NCBI RefSeq assembly: GCF_000272475.1
Contig: NZ_AKFJ01000086.1
Location: forward strand, 62,001-126,000
DNA from: Novosphingobium sp. Rr 2-17
Lineage (GTDB): Bacteria > Pseudomonadota > Alphaproteobacteria > Sphingomonadales > Sphingomonadaceae
Direction of reading: 5' to 3'
Length of the DNA: 64,000 nt
Shown: in pieces, positions 48,745-58,406 of the stretch
How positions within the stretch are numbered: the stretch's first letter is position 1
Layout: each line of letters opens with the position of its first letter
Program-made: the position numbers and the translations under genes
Notes under the pieces: model-generated
Seen by the model: only the letters and a program-made list of their open reading frames with translations
Told to the model about the DNA's origin: nothing
Database searches by the model: none

Positions 48745-49734
48745 TCAGAAGTCTTCGGTGTCGATCGTCGCGCGCATCGTGTCGGGATAGCGGTGGCCGG
48801 TGACGGTCTGCTGGTTGACCAGCGCGCTGGCCTGATCGAGCACTTCGGGTGCAACCACCAAGCCGCTAGTCGCGTGGTTTTCCTGCCAGTGAGCGATCGT
48901 CCGCGTCCCCGGAATGGCATGCAGGTGGTCGCCGTGGCTGAGCACCCAGGCCAGCGCCAATTGCGCCGGTGTGATGCCAGCGTCAGCCGCCAGCGCATCG
49001 AATGCGTCGATCAACTTGATGTTGTGCGCCCAGTTATCGGGCAGGAAGCGCGGGTGGGTGCGGCGCAAGTCCTGGTCGGTCAGCGCGGCGACATCGCGCA
49101 CGCCGCCTGCCAGCGCCCCGCGTGCGACCGGCGAGAAGGCGACGAGGGCGATGCCCAGTTCGCGGGTGGTCTCCATCACGCCCAGTTCGACATTGCGTGT
49201 CCACAGCGAAAATTCGGTCTGGACAGCCGCCATGGGATGCACGGCGTGCGCTTCGCGGATGTGGGCGCTCGACCATTCCGACACGCCATAAGCGCCGATC
49301 TTGCCCGCCTCGATCGCGCGCGCCATGGCGCCGACCGAATCCGCGATCGGCACTTTGGGGTCGAACCGGTGCATGTAGAACAAGTCGACATGATCGGTGC
49401 CCAACCGCTGGAGGCTGGCATCGAGCGAAGCAGTGATGCTCTCAGGCGAGCAATCGATGCCCCGGCGCGGCCCTTCGACGATGATCCCGGTCTTGGTGGC
49501 GAGCAGGAACTCGTCGCGGCGATCCATGATCGCGTCGCGCAGGATTTCCTCGCTGACGCCCTTGCCATAGATGTTGGCGGTGTCGAAGTGGTCGCACCCG
49601 CCGTCCAGCGCGGCGCGGAACAACGCCACGGCGTCCTCGCGGGCAGGCGGGTTGCCGTAAGCCCAGGCGACATTCATGCAGCCAAGGCCCACGGGGTTCA
49701 CCGCGCGGCCGGCGAGGAGCCGTGTTTTCGTCAT
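48745..49734 (-). CDS. Aldo/keto reductase
   Basis: About 329 residues from ATG 49734, one base after the ligC stop, so it is coupled to ligC. TIM-barrel AKR with catalytic Asp-Tyr-Lys-His set in HFDTANIYGKG, EFLLATKTG and VDLFYMHRFDPKVP. The GAYGVSEWSSAHIREAHAVHP and VQTEFSLWTRNVE segments match AKR11/13-like NADPH reductases. In a protocatechuate operon it may remove reactive aldehyde intermediates, or be a late addition. The true substrate is unknown. Confidence 0.88.
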   Translation of the reverse strand: MTKTRLLAGRAVNPVGLGCMNVAWAYGNPPAREDAVALFRAALDGGCDHFDTANIYGKGVSEEILRDAIMDRRDEFLLATKTGIIVEGPRRGIDCSPESITASLDASLQRLGTDHVDLFYMHRFDPKVPIADSVGAMARAIEAGKIGAYGVSEWSSAHIREAHAVHPMAAVQTEFSLWTRNVELGVMETTRELGIALVAFSPVARGALAGGVRDVAALTDQDLRRTHPRFLPDNWAHNIKLIDAFDALAADAGITPAQLALAWVLSHGDHLHAIPGTRTIAHWQENHATSGLVVAPEVLDQASALVNQQTVTGHRYPDTMRATIDTEDF

Positions 49735-49735
49735 G

Positions 49736-50692
49736 TCAGGACCAGCCGTCCTGCGCTTCGAGGCTTTGCGCCAGTTCGCCGATGACGCGGTAGCAATCGA
49801 GCACCTGGCCGATCGACGAGTTCGGCTCACGCCCTTCGCGGATGGCGGCGACGAACTCGCGGTCCTGCAGTTCGATGCCGTTGTTCGACACGGTCACGCC
49901 GGTCAGGTCGATCGGCTCTTCCTTGCCGTTCACCAGATCGTCGTAGCGCGCGATGTAGGTGGCGGTGTCGCCGATGTAGCGGAAGAACGTGCCCAGCGGG
50001 CCGTCGTTGTTGAACGACAGCGACAATGTGCAGATCGCGCCGGTCTCGGCCTTGAGCTGGATCGACATGTCCATGGCAATGCCGAGGTCCGGGTGCTTCG
50101 GCCCCTGCAGCACGTTGGCGGAGACGATCTTGCCGCTCTGATAGGCGAACAAGTCGATCGTGTGCGCGGCGTGGTGCCACAGCAAGTGGTCCGTCCACGA
50201 ACGCGGCTGGCCCTTGGCGTTCATGTTCTTGCGGCGGAAGAAGTAGGTTTGCACGTCCAACTGCTGCAAGCTCAGTTCGCCCGCGACGATCTTGTTATGG
50301 ACGAACTGGTGCGAAGGATTGAAGCGGCGGGTGTGGCCGACCATGCAGACCAGGCCGGTTTCCTGCTGCTTGGCAACGACGGCCTGAGCATCTTCCCAGC
50401 TATCCGACAGCGGGATTTCGACCTGGACGTGCTTGCCGGCATCCATGCAAGCGATCGCCTGTTCGGCGTGCATCTGGGTGGGGGTGCACAGGATCACCGC
50501 GTCCACATCGGGCAGCGCCAGCGCTTCGGACAGCTCGGTGCCCGAGTGCGGCGCACCGTACTTGGCGGCGACTTCGGCGGCCTGTTCGGCGCGGCGGCTG
50601 ATGACCGAGGCGATCTCGACGCCATCGACGTTCTTGAGGCCGTCGAGGTGCTTTTCACCGAATGCACCGGCGCCGACGAGGGCAATACGCAT
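49736..50692 (-). CDS. ligC: 4-carboxy-2-hydroxymuconate-6-semialdehyde dehydrogenase
   Basis: 318 residues of the GFO/IDH/MocA fold. N-terminal Rossmann motif MRIALVGAGAFGEKHLDGL, the CTPTQMHAEQA and HVQVEIPLSD segments, and the second-domain YFFRRKNMNAKGQPRSWTDHLLWHHAAHTIDLF, which is close to sphingomonad LigC. It oxidises the hemiacetal of the LigAB product with NADP+ to 2-pyrone-4,6-dicarboxylate. It follows ligB after 158 bases that are mostly a palindromic repeat, so expression with ligB depends on reading through that hairpin. Confidence 0.95.
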   Translation of the reverse strand: MRIALVGAGAFGEKHLDGLKNVDGVEIASVISRRAEQAAEVAAKYGAPHSGTELSEALALPDVDAVILCTPTQMHAEQAIACMDAGKHVQVEIPLSDSWEDAQAVVAKQQETGLVCMVGHTRRFNPSHQFVHNKIVAGELSLQQLDVQTYFFRRKNMNAKGQPRSWTDHLLWHHAAHTIDLFAYQSGKIVSANVLQGPKHPDLGIAMDMSIQLKAETGAICTLSLSFNNDGPLGTFFRYIGDTATYIARYDDLVNGKEEPIDLTGVTVSNNGIELQDREFVAAIREGREPNSSIGQVLDCYRVIGELAQSLEAQDGWS

Positions 50693-50756
50693 GGATTTCT
50701 CCTTAGAAACTCTGTGAGTGGTATGGCTAAAGAATGATCTGTTTATCCACCAGCCT

Positions 50757-50832
50757 CGTCATTGCGAGCGTAGCGAAGCAATCCAGGGCAGCATAAACCG
50801 CCCTGGATTGCTTCGCTACGCTCGCAATGACG
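50757..50832. repeat. Palindromic repeat, family A, copy 2 (perfect, inside the lig operon)
   Basis: The arms 50757-50788 and 50801-50832 are perfect 32-base inverted repeats (CGTCATTGCGAGCGTAGCGA start) around a 12-base loop. It shares ends and core with the copy at 3570-3654. Sitting between ligB and ligC it could act as a partial terminator or RNA-stability element. Elements of this kind are spread through many alphaproteobacterial genomes. Confidence 0.92.
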
Positions 50833-50850
50833 AAGTGGGAGTTTTTACCA

Positions 50851-52171
<1,321 letters not shown>

Positions 52172-52194
52172 GGCCGTTTCCTAACCAGCGTTTC

Positions 52195-53220
52195 TTAAAG
52201 CCCGCGCGCCTTCAGCTTCTCGTCGAGGCGCGGGAAGACTTTGCGAGTGTTGCCCTCGAAGATCGCGTGACGCTCTTCGTCGGAGATATCCAGCGCATCG
52301 ACGTAGCGCTTGGTGTCGTCGAAATAGAACCCGGTGGTGGGGTCGATGCCGCGCACCGCGCCGACCATTTCCGAGCCGAACAGGATGTTCTTGTTGGCGA
52401 TCACGTCGGCCAGCAAGTTGATGCCCGGCTGGTGATAGACGCACGTATCGAAGAACACGTTGTTCATGATGTACTCGTCCAGCGACGGCTTCTTGAGCAT
52501 GTCGGCCAGACCGCGATACCGGCCCCAGTGATAGGGCACCGCGCCGCCGCCGTGCGGGATGATGAAGCGCAGCTTGGGGAACTTGGCGAACAAGTCGCCC
52601 TGCATCAACTGCATGAAGGCCACGGTGTCAGCCGCGATGTAGAAGCCGCCGGTGGCGTGCATCGCCGGGTTGCACGAGCCGGAAACGTGGATCATCGCCG
52701 GCACGTCCAGCTCGGACATGACTTCGTAGATCGGGAACCAGTATTCATCGGTCAGCGGCGGATGCTCGAAGTGGCCGCCGCCCGGATCGGGGTTCAGGTT
52801 GCAGCCGATGAAGCCGAGTTCCTCGACGCAACGGCGCAGTTCCTTGATCGAAGCGGTGAGGTCTGCCTTCGGGCTTTGCGGCAGCATGCACACGCCCACG
52901 AAAGTCTCTGGGAACATGGCGACAACGCGCGCGATCAGGTTGTTGCAGTGGAACGCCCACTCCTCGGAGATCGCCTGATCGCCGATGTGGTGCGCCATCG
53001 CGCTGGCGCGCGGCGAAAAGATCGTCAGGTCGGCGCCGCGCTCGGTGATGAGCTTGAGCTGGTTCTGCTCGATCGTCTGGCGAATGTCCTCGTCCGAAAT
53101 CTCGGGATAAGGCGGGATCGGTTCGCCGGCCTTGAACGCGGCGATCTGCGCCTCGCGCCACGCATCGTGGGCCTTGGGCAGGACGGTGTAGTGGCCGTGG
53201 CAATCGATCACGAGCGACAT
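52195..53220 (-). CDS. ligJ: 4-oxalomesaconate hydratase
   Basis: 341 residues, amidohydrolase-fold protein of the LigJ group. Metal-site motif VIDCHGHYTVLP, AHHIGDQAISEEWAFHCNNLIARVV, AMIHVSGSCNPAMHATGGFYI, IIPHGGGAVPYHWGRYRGL and LFGSEMVGAVRGIDPTTGF match LigJ, which hydrates 4-oxalomesaconate to 4-carboxy-4-hydroxy-2-oxoadipate with zinc. Follows the DUF1932 gene by 4 bases. Gene order ligJ-A-B-C is that of the sphingomonad cluster. Confidence 0.94.
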   Translation of the reverse strand: MSLVIDCHGHYTVLPKAHDAWREAQIAAFKAGEPIPPYPEISDEDIRQTIEQNQLKLITERGADLTIFSPRASAMAHHIGDQAISEEWAFHCNNLIARVVAMFPETFVGVCMLPQSPKADLTASIKELRRCVEELGFIGCNLNPDPGGGHFEHPPLTDEYWFPIYEVMSELDVPAMIHVSGSCNPAMHATGGFYIAADTVAFMQLMQGDLFAKFPKLRFIIPHGGGAVPYHWGRYRGLADMLKKPSLDEYIMNNVFFDTCVYHQPGINLLADVIANKNILFGSEMVGAVRGIDPTTGFYFDDTKRYVDALDISDEERHAIFEGNTRKVFPRLDEKLKARGL

Positions 53221-53224
53221 GGGC

Positions 53225-54085
53225 TCAATTCTCTTTCTTGGTGGAAGACGAAAATGCGGGCGTGGCGGCGATCGCGGCCAGCTTGGCCTTGAGGCCTTCG
53301 GGCGGCGGGTTGATGCCCAGCTCGCCCAGTTCCTGTTCCCAGGCGACGGTGCCGCTGCTCATGCGCGGCTCCAGCCCGAGGTCGGAAAGCGTACGGCACA
53401 CCTCGCGCAGTTCGGCGGCGCGGCGCTGGCCGTGGACGAGGATACGGTCGAAGCGATAATCGGCGCCGCTGGCCCAGTCGCTGCCGAAGCTGCCGAGCAC
53501 TTCGTCGGTCACGCCGGCACGCTCGCAGGCGATCACGCATTCGGCGGTCAGCGCTTCCATGCCTTTGTACATGACCGAGCGCAGCATCTTGATGGTTGAG
53601 GCGCGGCCGATCTCGTCGCCCACTTGCTTGATCTTGGTGAAACCGGCGGCGGCGAGCAATTGCTCTGCCTCTGCCGCGTGTTCGCCCGAGATGTTGAGTG
53701 GCACGTCCAGCGCGGCGGGATGGACCGGCGCCATCACCGCCACATCGACATAGCGCTTGCCGGCAGCGGCGAGCGCCTCGGCAGCCTCGCGCTTGGTGCC
53801 CGGCGCGACCGAGTTCATGTCGCAGAACAAGGCTTGCGGGTCGATCAGCCCAGCGGCTTCGCGCGCTACCGCAAGTGCCTGGTCCGCAGTGACCAGCGAG
53901 AGCACCAGCGAAGCGCCGGACAGAGCCTCGGCCAGACCTTGGCAGACCGTGACGGACACTTGTTCCATCACCGAACGGCGGGCAGGGGCGATATCGAACG
54001 CAGTGGCGCGCGAACCCCAGCCGCCGGCCTGTGCGAAAGTGAAGCCGGCCTCTCCAAAGCCGATAAGGGCGATTTGTTTTGTCAT
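53225..54085 (-). CDS. NAD(P)-dependent dehydrogenase, 6PGDH-like with DUF1932
   Basis: About 286 residues from ATG 54085; a longer start at 54112 is possible. Rossmann motif IALIGFGEAGFTFAQ, beta-hydroxyacid dehydrogenase-like SLVLSLVTADQALA and CDMNSVAPGTK, catalytic Lys in ASTIKMLRSVMYKGMEAL, and a C-terminal DUF1932 region (DYRFDRILVHGQRRAAELREV). Substrates of this family are mostly unknown. It leads the ligJABC unit and may act on a side product, or on an upstream aromatic acid. Confidence 0.85.
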   Translation of the reverse strand: MTKQIALIGFGEAGFTFAQAGGWGSRATAFDIAPARRSVMEQVSVTVCQGLAEALSGASLVLSLVTADQALAVAREAAGLIDPQALFCDMNSVAPGTKREAAEALAAAGKRYVDVAVMAPVHPAALDVPLNISGEHAAEAEQLLAAAGFTKIKQVGDEIGRASTIKMLRSVMYKGMEALTAECVIACERAGVTDEVLGSFGSDWASGADYRFDRILVHGQRRAAELREVCRTLSDLGLEPRMSSGTVAWEQELGELGINPPPEGLKAKLAAIAATPAFSSSTKKEN

Positions 54086-54197
54086 TGGTTCAGAGGTGGC
54101 CCTGCTGCCCATTCATCGCAAATCGGAACTGCTTGTCCGCGATAACCTGTGCGTAATCGAGGGTGGGAGCCGTGCCTGGCGCAAGCCCAGCCGATGG

Positions 54198-55361
54198 TTA
54201 GGCCGAAGCCTCATGCCCTGCGGCTGCTTCCAAGTCGGCGAAGAATTCAGATTGCACTTCCGTTGGGCGCAAAGAGGCGCGCGTGGTCATGCCGATCTTG
54301 CGGGCGAATTCATCCGGCAGGCGTGCCAGTTCGGTCAGCCAGCCGGCTTCGAGTTCGAGCTTTACCTGATCGGGCGAGAGCAGGGTGAGCGAATTGCCGC
54401 CCATCATAACCTGGCGGATCATCATCACCGACCCGCTTTCCACCGGCACTTTGGGATGCGGTAGGCCCTTGGCGTCAAAGTAGCGCTCGAAGCTATCGCG
54501 CAAGGGGGTGCCGCGCGGGGGCAGGGTAAACGGATAACGACCGATCTCGGCCAGCGTCGGCGAGCGGTCGCCAAGGGCGAGGGGATGGCGCGCCCGCGAA
54601 AAGATCGCGGGCAGGTCGTTGAATAGTGGGTGCTGGACGAGGTCGGATTCGAGCAGCGGATCGCGCAAGCCGCCGACGATCACGTCCAGCGAACCGTTGC
54701 GCAAGGGCTCGACCAATTCGGCCCGCGATCCCTCGACGATCCGCAAGCGCACTTGCGGGCGGCGGGCGAGGAAGCGAGCGACGGCCAATGGAAGGATGCG
54801 CGCGCGCGAAAGCGGCATGGCGCCGATCGCGATCGATCGCGTCTCGTAGCCACGCAGCGCCTGGATTTCGGAAATGCCCGCTTCCAGCTCGACTTGCGCC
54901 AGCCGGAATTCGCGCGCCAGCGAGGTGCCGGCCTCGGTGGTGATGACGAACTTGCCTCGCCGCACCACCAGTGGTCGGCGCAGCGCCAGCGCCAAGTCGT
55001 TGACCGCCCGGTGGATGGACGGCAGCGACAATCCGGTCTCCTGGCTGGCCCCCGCGTAGCTGCCGGTCTCGGCCAGCGCCAGCATCGCCCGCAGCCGGGA
55101 CATGGTGACGTGGGGGCTGCGAATATGGGCGAAGGCCGCAGTTATGCGGGCGGACAGAACGCGGCCTGCCTCGGTGGTAATCATGCCATCGTGGCGGCGC
55201 TCGAACAGCGGCACTTCCAGCGCAGCTTCTAGCCGGGCCAGCGCCTGGGTTATGGCTGGTTGGCTCAACGCTACGGCATTGGCAGCAGCATTCACTGTCC
55301 CTAGTTCAGCGATCTTGCCGACTGCGCGCAAGTGCCGAAGGTTTAGGTCCCATATTTCCAT
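54198..55361 (-). CDS. LysR-family regulator with two HTH domains (LigR-like)
   Basis: About 387 residues from ATG 55361 (MEIWDLNLRHLRAV), which places the first HTH at residue 5 as usual; an earlier ATG at 55433 would add 24 unrelated residues. Two LysR-type HTH segments follow each other: GTVNAAANAVALSQPAITQALARLE (about 20-45) and GSYAGASQETGLSLPSIHRAVNDL (about 98-122). A LysR effector domain fills the rest. Ordinary LysR proteins have one HTH. Its position just upstream of the lig operon on the same strand suggests it activates lig genes, as LigR does in relatives. No ribosome site is clear. Confidence 0.82.
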   Translation of the reverse strand: MEIWDLNLRHLRAVGKIAELGTVNAAANAVALSQPAITQALARLEAALEVPLFERRHDGMITTEAGRVLSARITAAFAHIRSPHVTMSRLRAMLALAETGSYAGASQETGLSLPSIHRAVNDLALALRRPLVVRRGKFVITTEAGTSLAREFRLAQVELEAGISEIQALRGYETRSIAIGAMPLSRARILPLAVARFLARRPQVRLRIVEGSRAELVEPLRNGSLDVIVGGLRDPLLESDLVQHPLFNDLPAIFSRARHPLALGDRSPTLAEIGRYPFTLPPRGTPLRDSFERYFDAKGLPHPKVPVESGSVMMIRQVMMGGNSLTLLSPDQVKLELEAGWLTELARLPDEFARKIGMTTRASLRPTEVQSEFFADLEAAAGHEASA

Positions 55362-55573
55362 ATCGGTTGCTTTAGCTAAATTGAATAGCGGTTGGCAACC
55401 AAGGTTTATGGGGTGAGGTAATTCCTGGCTCATGCGTCATGCAGGCCATGGAACGAAGTTACACCCTCGCTCGTCATTGCGGCTATCTAAGGGGTCGCAG
55501 CACTATGCTAGTGCTGGCGCTGCTCAACGCTGCTATCCCCAAAGGCCTATCGACAACCCGCTCACCGCATGTT

Positions 55574-55660
55574 CGTCATCCCCGCGTAGGCGGGGACCCA
55601 TCTGGTGGCGGTTCGTGTTGACCGACCATCAGTTGGGTCCCCGCCTACGCGGGAATGACG
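55574..55660. repeat. Palindromic repeat, family B
   Basis: Arms 55574-55600 (CGTCATCCCCGCGTAGGCGG start) and 55634-55660 (ending GCGGGAATGACG) pair over 27 bases with one mismatch around a 33-base loop that itself contains a weak inverted repeat. The CGTCA ends are shared with family A, the core is not. It lies between pobA and the LysR gene; the rest of that 357-base gap contains no gene. Confidence 0.88.
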
Positions 55661-55673
55661 AGGTTGGGAGGTT

Positions 55674-55708
55674 GGCTCCGGCCTCGGCACAAGGCCGAGG
55701 CCGGAGCC
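55674..55708 (-). terminator. Terminator hairpin after pobA
   Basis: GGCTCCGGCCTCGGC (55674-55688) pairs perfectly with GCCGAGGCCGGAGCC (55694-55708), a 15-base stem with a 5-base loop, 11 bases past the pobA stop. No T-run follows on the minus strand, but the stem is very stable. Confidence 0.7.
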
Positions 55709-55718
55709 GCACCGTCAC

Positions 55719-56888
55719 TTACGCCGGCAAACCGACGTAGTTTTCGGCGATTGCGGTCTGCGCGGCGCGGCTGCTGGAGATGTAGTCCAGTTCGGCGACT
55801 TGCATCGCGCGCTCGAACGGGCCGTCTTCGGGGAAGCGGTGCATCAGTTTGGTCAGCGACCAGCTAAAACGCTCGGCCTTCCACACGCGGGCCAGCGCCT
55901 TGTCGGAGTAGGCAATGATCGAGTCCGGTGCGTTCCGGGCGAAGAAGCCGGTCAGCGCTTCGGCGGCGTAGTGCACGTCGCTGGCGGCGAGGTTGAGGCC
56001 CTTGGCGCCGGTCGGCGGCACGATGTGCGCGGCATCGCCGCATAGCAGCAGGCTGCCAAAGCGCATCGGCGCGAAGATGTAGGAACGCAGCGGCGCGATC
56101 GACTTTTCGATCGAGGGGCCGCGCGTGATGTTCGCGGCCGCCTCAGGGCCAAGGCGCACGGCCAGCTCGTCCCAGATGCGATCGTCGGACCAGTCCTCGA
56201 TCTTCTCGGTCAAGGGCACGTCGACATAGTAGCGGCTGCGGGTGTGGCTGCGTTGCGAGGCGAGGGCAAAGCCGCGCTCGTGGTTGGCGTAGATCAGCTC
56301 GTGGTTGCACGGCGGCACGTCGGACAGGATGCCCAGCCAGCCGAACGGATAGACCTTCTCGAACTCGGTCGAGACGCTGGCGGGGATCGACTTGCGGCTG
56401 GGGCCGTGGAAGCCGTCGCAGCCGACGATGAAGCGGGCATCGACGCGGTGTTCGGCGCCGTCCTTGGTGTAGGTGACGTACGGCGCGTCGCTCTCAACAT
56501 CATGCAGCGCGAGGTCGGAGGCGGAATAGACCACTTCCAGGCCGCGCGCCTCGCTGGCTTCCATAAGGTCGCGGGTTAGCTCGGTCTGGCCGTAGACCAT
56601 GACTTGCTTGCCGGTCAGTCCGGCGATGTCGATGCGGATCAGGCGCTCGCCATCGGCGAGGTTGAAGCCATCGTGCGGCAGGCCTTCGGCCTTCATCCGC
56701 GCATCGAGGCCGAGGCGCTCCATCAGCGAGACGGTGATCTGTTCCAGCACCCCGGCGCGAATGCGCGAGAGCACATAGTCGCCCGTCTGGCGTTCCAGCA
56801 CCACGCAGTCCACGCCCTCGGCGCGCAGCAGGTGGCCCAACAGCAGCCCCGAAGGCCCCGCTCCAATGATCGCGACTTGTGTTTTCAC
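55719..56888 (-). CDS. pobA: 4-hydroxybenzoate 3-monooxygenase
   Basis: 389 residues from GTG 56888, near the family's 394. FAD motif TQVAIIGAGPSGLLLGHLL, VLERQTGDYVLSRIRAGVLEQ, second motif FIVGCDGFHGPSRK, and GDAAHIVPPTGAKGLNLAASD. The RIRAGVLEQ stretch and R-rich TRSRYYVDVP are typical of PobA. It hydroxylates 4-hydroxybenzoate to protocatechuate with NADPH and O2, feeding LigAB. The upstream gap to the aldehyde dehydrogenase gene is 91 bases and contains a terminator, so it likely has its own promoter. Confidence 0.93.
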   Translation of the reverse strand: MKTQVAIIGAGPSGLLLGHLLRAEGVDCVVLERQTGDYVLSRIRAGVLEQITVSLMERLGLDARMKAEGLPHDGFNLADGERLIRIDIAGLTGKQVMVYGQTELTRDLMEASEARGLEVVYSASDLALHDVESDAPYVTYTKDGAEHRVDARFIVGCDGFHGPSRKSIPASVSTEFEKVYPFGWLGILSDVPPCNHELIYANHERGFALASQRSHTRSRYYVDVPLTEKIEDWSDDRIWDELAVRLGPEAAANITRGPSIEKSIAPLRSYIFAPMRFGSLLLCGDAAHIVPPTGAKGLNLAASDVHYAAEALTGFFARNAPDSIIAYSDKALARVWKAERFSWSLTKLMHRFPEDGPFERAMQVAELDYISSSRAAQTAIAENYVGLPA

Positions 56889-56935
56889 GGAAAAGAACCT
56901 TGCTTGAACAGGAAAGTGGGGGGCTGAAACGGAAA

Positions 56936-56963
56936 GTGGCGGCCCTTCGAAAAGAGCCGCCAC
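56936..56963 (-). terminator. Terminator of the aldehyde dehydrogenase operon
   Basis: GTGGCGGC (56936-56943) pairs with GCCGCCAC (56956-56963) across a 12-base loop, and on the minus strand is followed by TTTCCGTTT. It lies 17 bases past the dehydrogenase stop. Confidence 0.65.
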
Positions 56964-56979
56964 CGTCGTTAGAGTAGGA

Positions 56980-58377
56980 TCAGATCGGGTAGTGGCCCGG
57001 CAGCGTCTCGACCGTGATCCACCGGGTTTCGGTGAAGCTGTCGATGCCCTGCTTGCCGCCGAAGCGGCCGTAGCCCGAAGCGCCGACGCCGCCGAACGGC
57101 ATCTGCGCCTCGTCATGCACGGTCGGACCATTGACATGGCAGATGCCCGACTTGATCTGGCGGGCGACGCCGAGGCCCCGCGCGGTGTCGCGCGTGAACA
57201 CGGCAGCGGACAAGCCGTACTGCGTGTCGTTGGCCAACTCGATCGCGTGCGCTTCGTCACGCGCGCGGATCATGGCGACGATCGGGCCGAAGCTTTCCTC
57301 AGAGTACAGCTTCATCGCGTCGGTCACGCCATCGACCACCGTTGCGGGCATCAACACGCTGTCGGCGATGCCGCCGGCGATGATCTTGGCGCCGTGGGAA
57401 ACGGCGTCCTCGATCAAGCCGTTGACATGGGTGACGGTCTTCTTGTCCACCACGGAGCCCAGCGGCGTGTTGCCTTCACGCGGATCGCCGGTCGCCATCG
57501 AAGCAGCCTTGGCGGCGAACTTTTCGGCAAAGGCGTCGGCGATGGCTTCGACGACGATGATCCGCTCGGTCGACATGCAGATCTGGCCCTGGTTCATGAA
57601 CGCGCCGAATGCAGCGGCCTTGACCGCTTCGTCCAGGTCAGCATCTTCTAGCACCAACAACGGCGCCTTGCCGCCCAGTTCGAGCAGGCAGGGCTTGAGG
57701 TGCTCAGCCGCGCGCTTGGCGATGATCTTGCCGACGCCGGTGGAACCGGTGAAGTTGATCCGCTTCACCTCAGGCGCATCGATCAGCGCACCGACGACTT
57801 CGGCAGCATCTTCGGGCGCGTTGGTGACGACGTTGACCACGCCATCGGGGAAGCCGGCTTCGGCGAAAGCCTCGATGATCAGCGCGTGAGTCTGCGGGCA
57901 GATCTCGCTGGCCTTGAGGATCACCGCGTTACCGCAAGCGAGCGGCACCGAGATGGCGCGCACGCCAAGAATGATCGGCGCGTTCCACGGCGCGATGCCG
58001 AGAATGACGCCGACCGGTTCCTTGAGCGCCATGGCGATGCAGCCGGGCTTGTCGGACGGGATCACCTCGCCAGTGATTTGCGTGGTCAGCGCGGCGGCTT
58101 CGCGCACGGTGCCAGCAGCCAGGTTGAGGTTGAACATGGCCCAGCCGGCGGTCGAGCCGGTCTCGGTCATCATCGCTGCGACGAACTGGTCCTTGCGCGC
58201 TTCCAGCCCGGCGGCCGCCTTCATCAGCACGGCGCGCCGCGCGTTGGGACCCATGGCCCCCCACGCGACTTGCGCGGCGCCCGCCTTGGCGGCGATCGCC
58301 GGAATGTCCGACGCTTTCATCGCCGGCGCGCTTGATGCGACTTCGCCGGTCAACGGATTGATACGTTCGAATTTCAT
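56980..58377 (-). CDS. Aldehyde dehydrogenase, vanillin/benzaldehyde type
   Basis: 465 residues from ATG 58377 with GGGAGAG upstream. NAD-binding core GIAPWNAPIILGVRAISVPLACGNAVILK, the FTGSTGVGKIIAKRAAEHLKPCLLELGGKAPLLVL block (catalytic Glu in LELGG), and nucleophilic Cys in NQGQICMSTERIIV, followed by CHVNGPTVHDEAQMPFGGVGASGYGRFGG. The closest known functions are vanillin and salicylaldehyde dehydrogenases that oxidise aromatic aldehydes to acids. Its gene follows the acetoacetate-decarboxylase-like gene by 29 bases. Substrate not certain. Confidence 0.92.
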   Translation of the reverse strand: MKFERINPLTGEVASSAPAMKASDIPAIAAKAGAAQVAWGAMGPNARRAVLMKAAAGLEARKDQFVAAMMTETGSTAGWAMFNLNLAAGTVREAAALTTQITGEVIPSDKPGCIAMALKEPVGVILGIAPWNAPIILGVRAISVPLACGNAVILKASEICPQTHALIIEAFAEAGFPDGVVNVVTNAPEDAAEVVGALIDAPEVKRINFTGSTGVGKIIAKRAAEHLKPCLLELGGKAPLLVLEDADLDEAVKAAAFGAFMNQGQICMSTERIIVVEAIADAFAEKFAAKAASMATGDPREGNTPLGSVVDKKTVTHVNGLIEDAVSHGAKIIAGGIADSVLMPATVVDGVTDAMKLYSEESFGPIVAMIRARDEAHAIELANDTQYGLSAAVFTRDTARGLGVARQIKSGICHVNGPTVHDEAQMPFGGVGASGYGRFGGKQGIDSFTETRWITVETLPGHYPI

Positions 58378-58406
58378 CAAAAACTCTCCCGGAAGGGTCG
58401 GCCCGC

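Noticed and set aside
50757..50832. The palindrome as part of a CRISPR array or integron attachment site
   Set aside because: There is a single unit here with no regular spacers, no cas or integrase gene, and a related copy elsewhere between unrelated genes.
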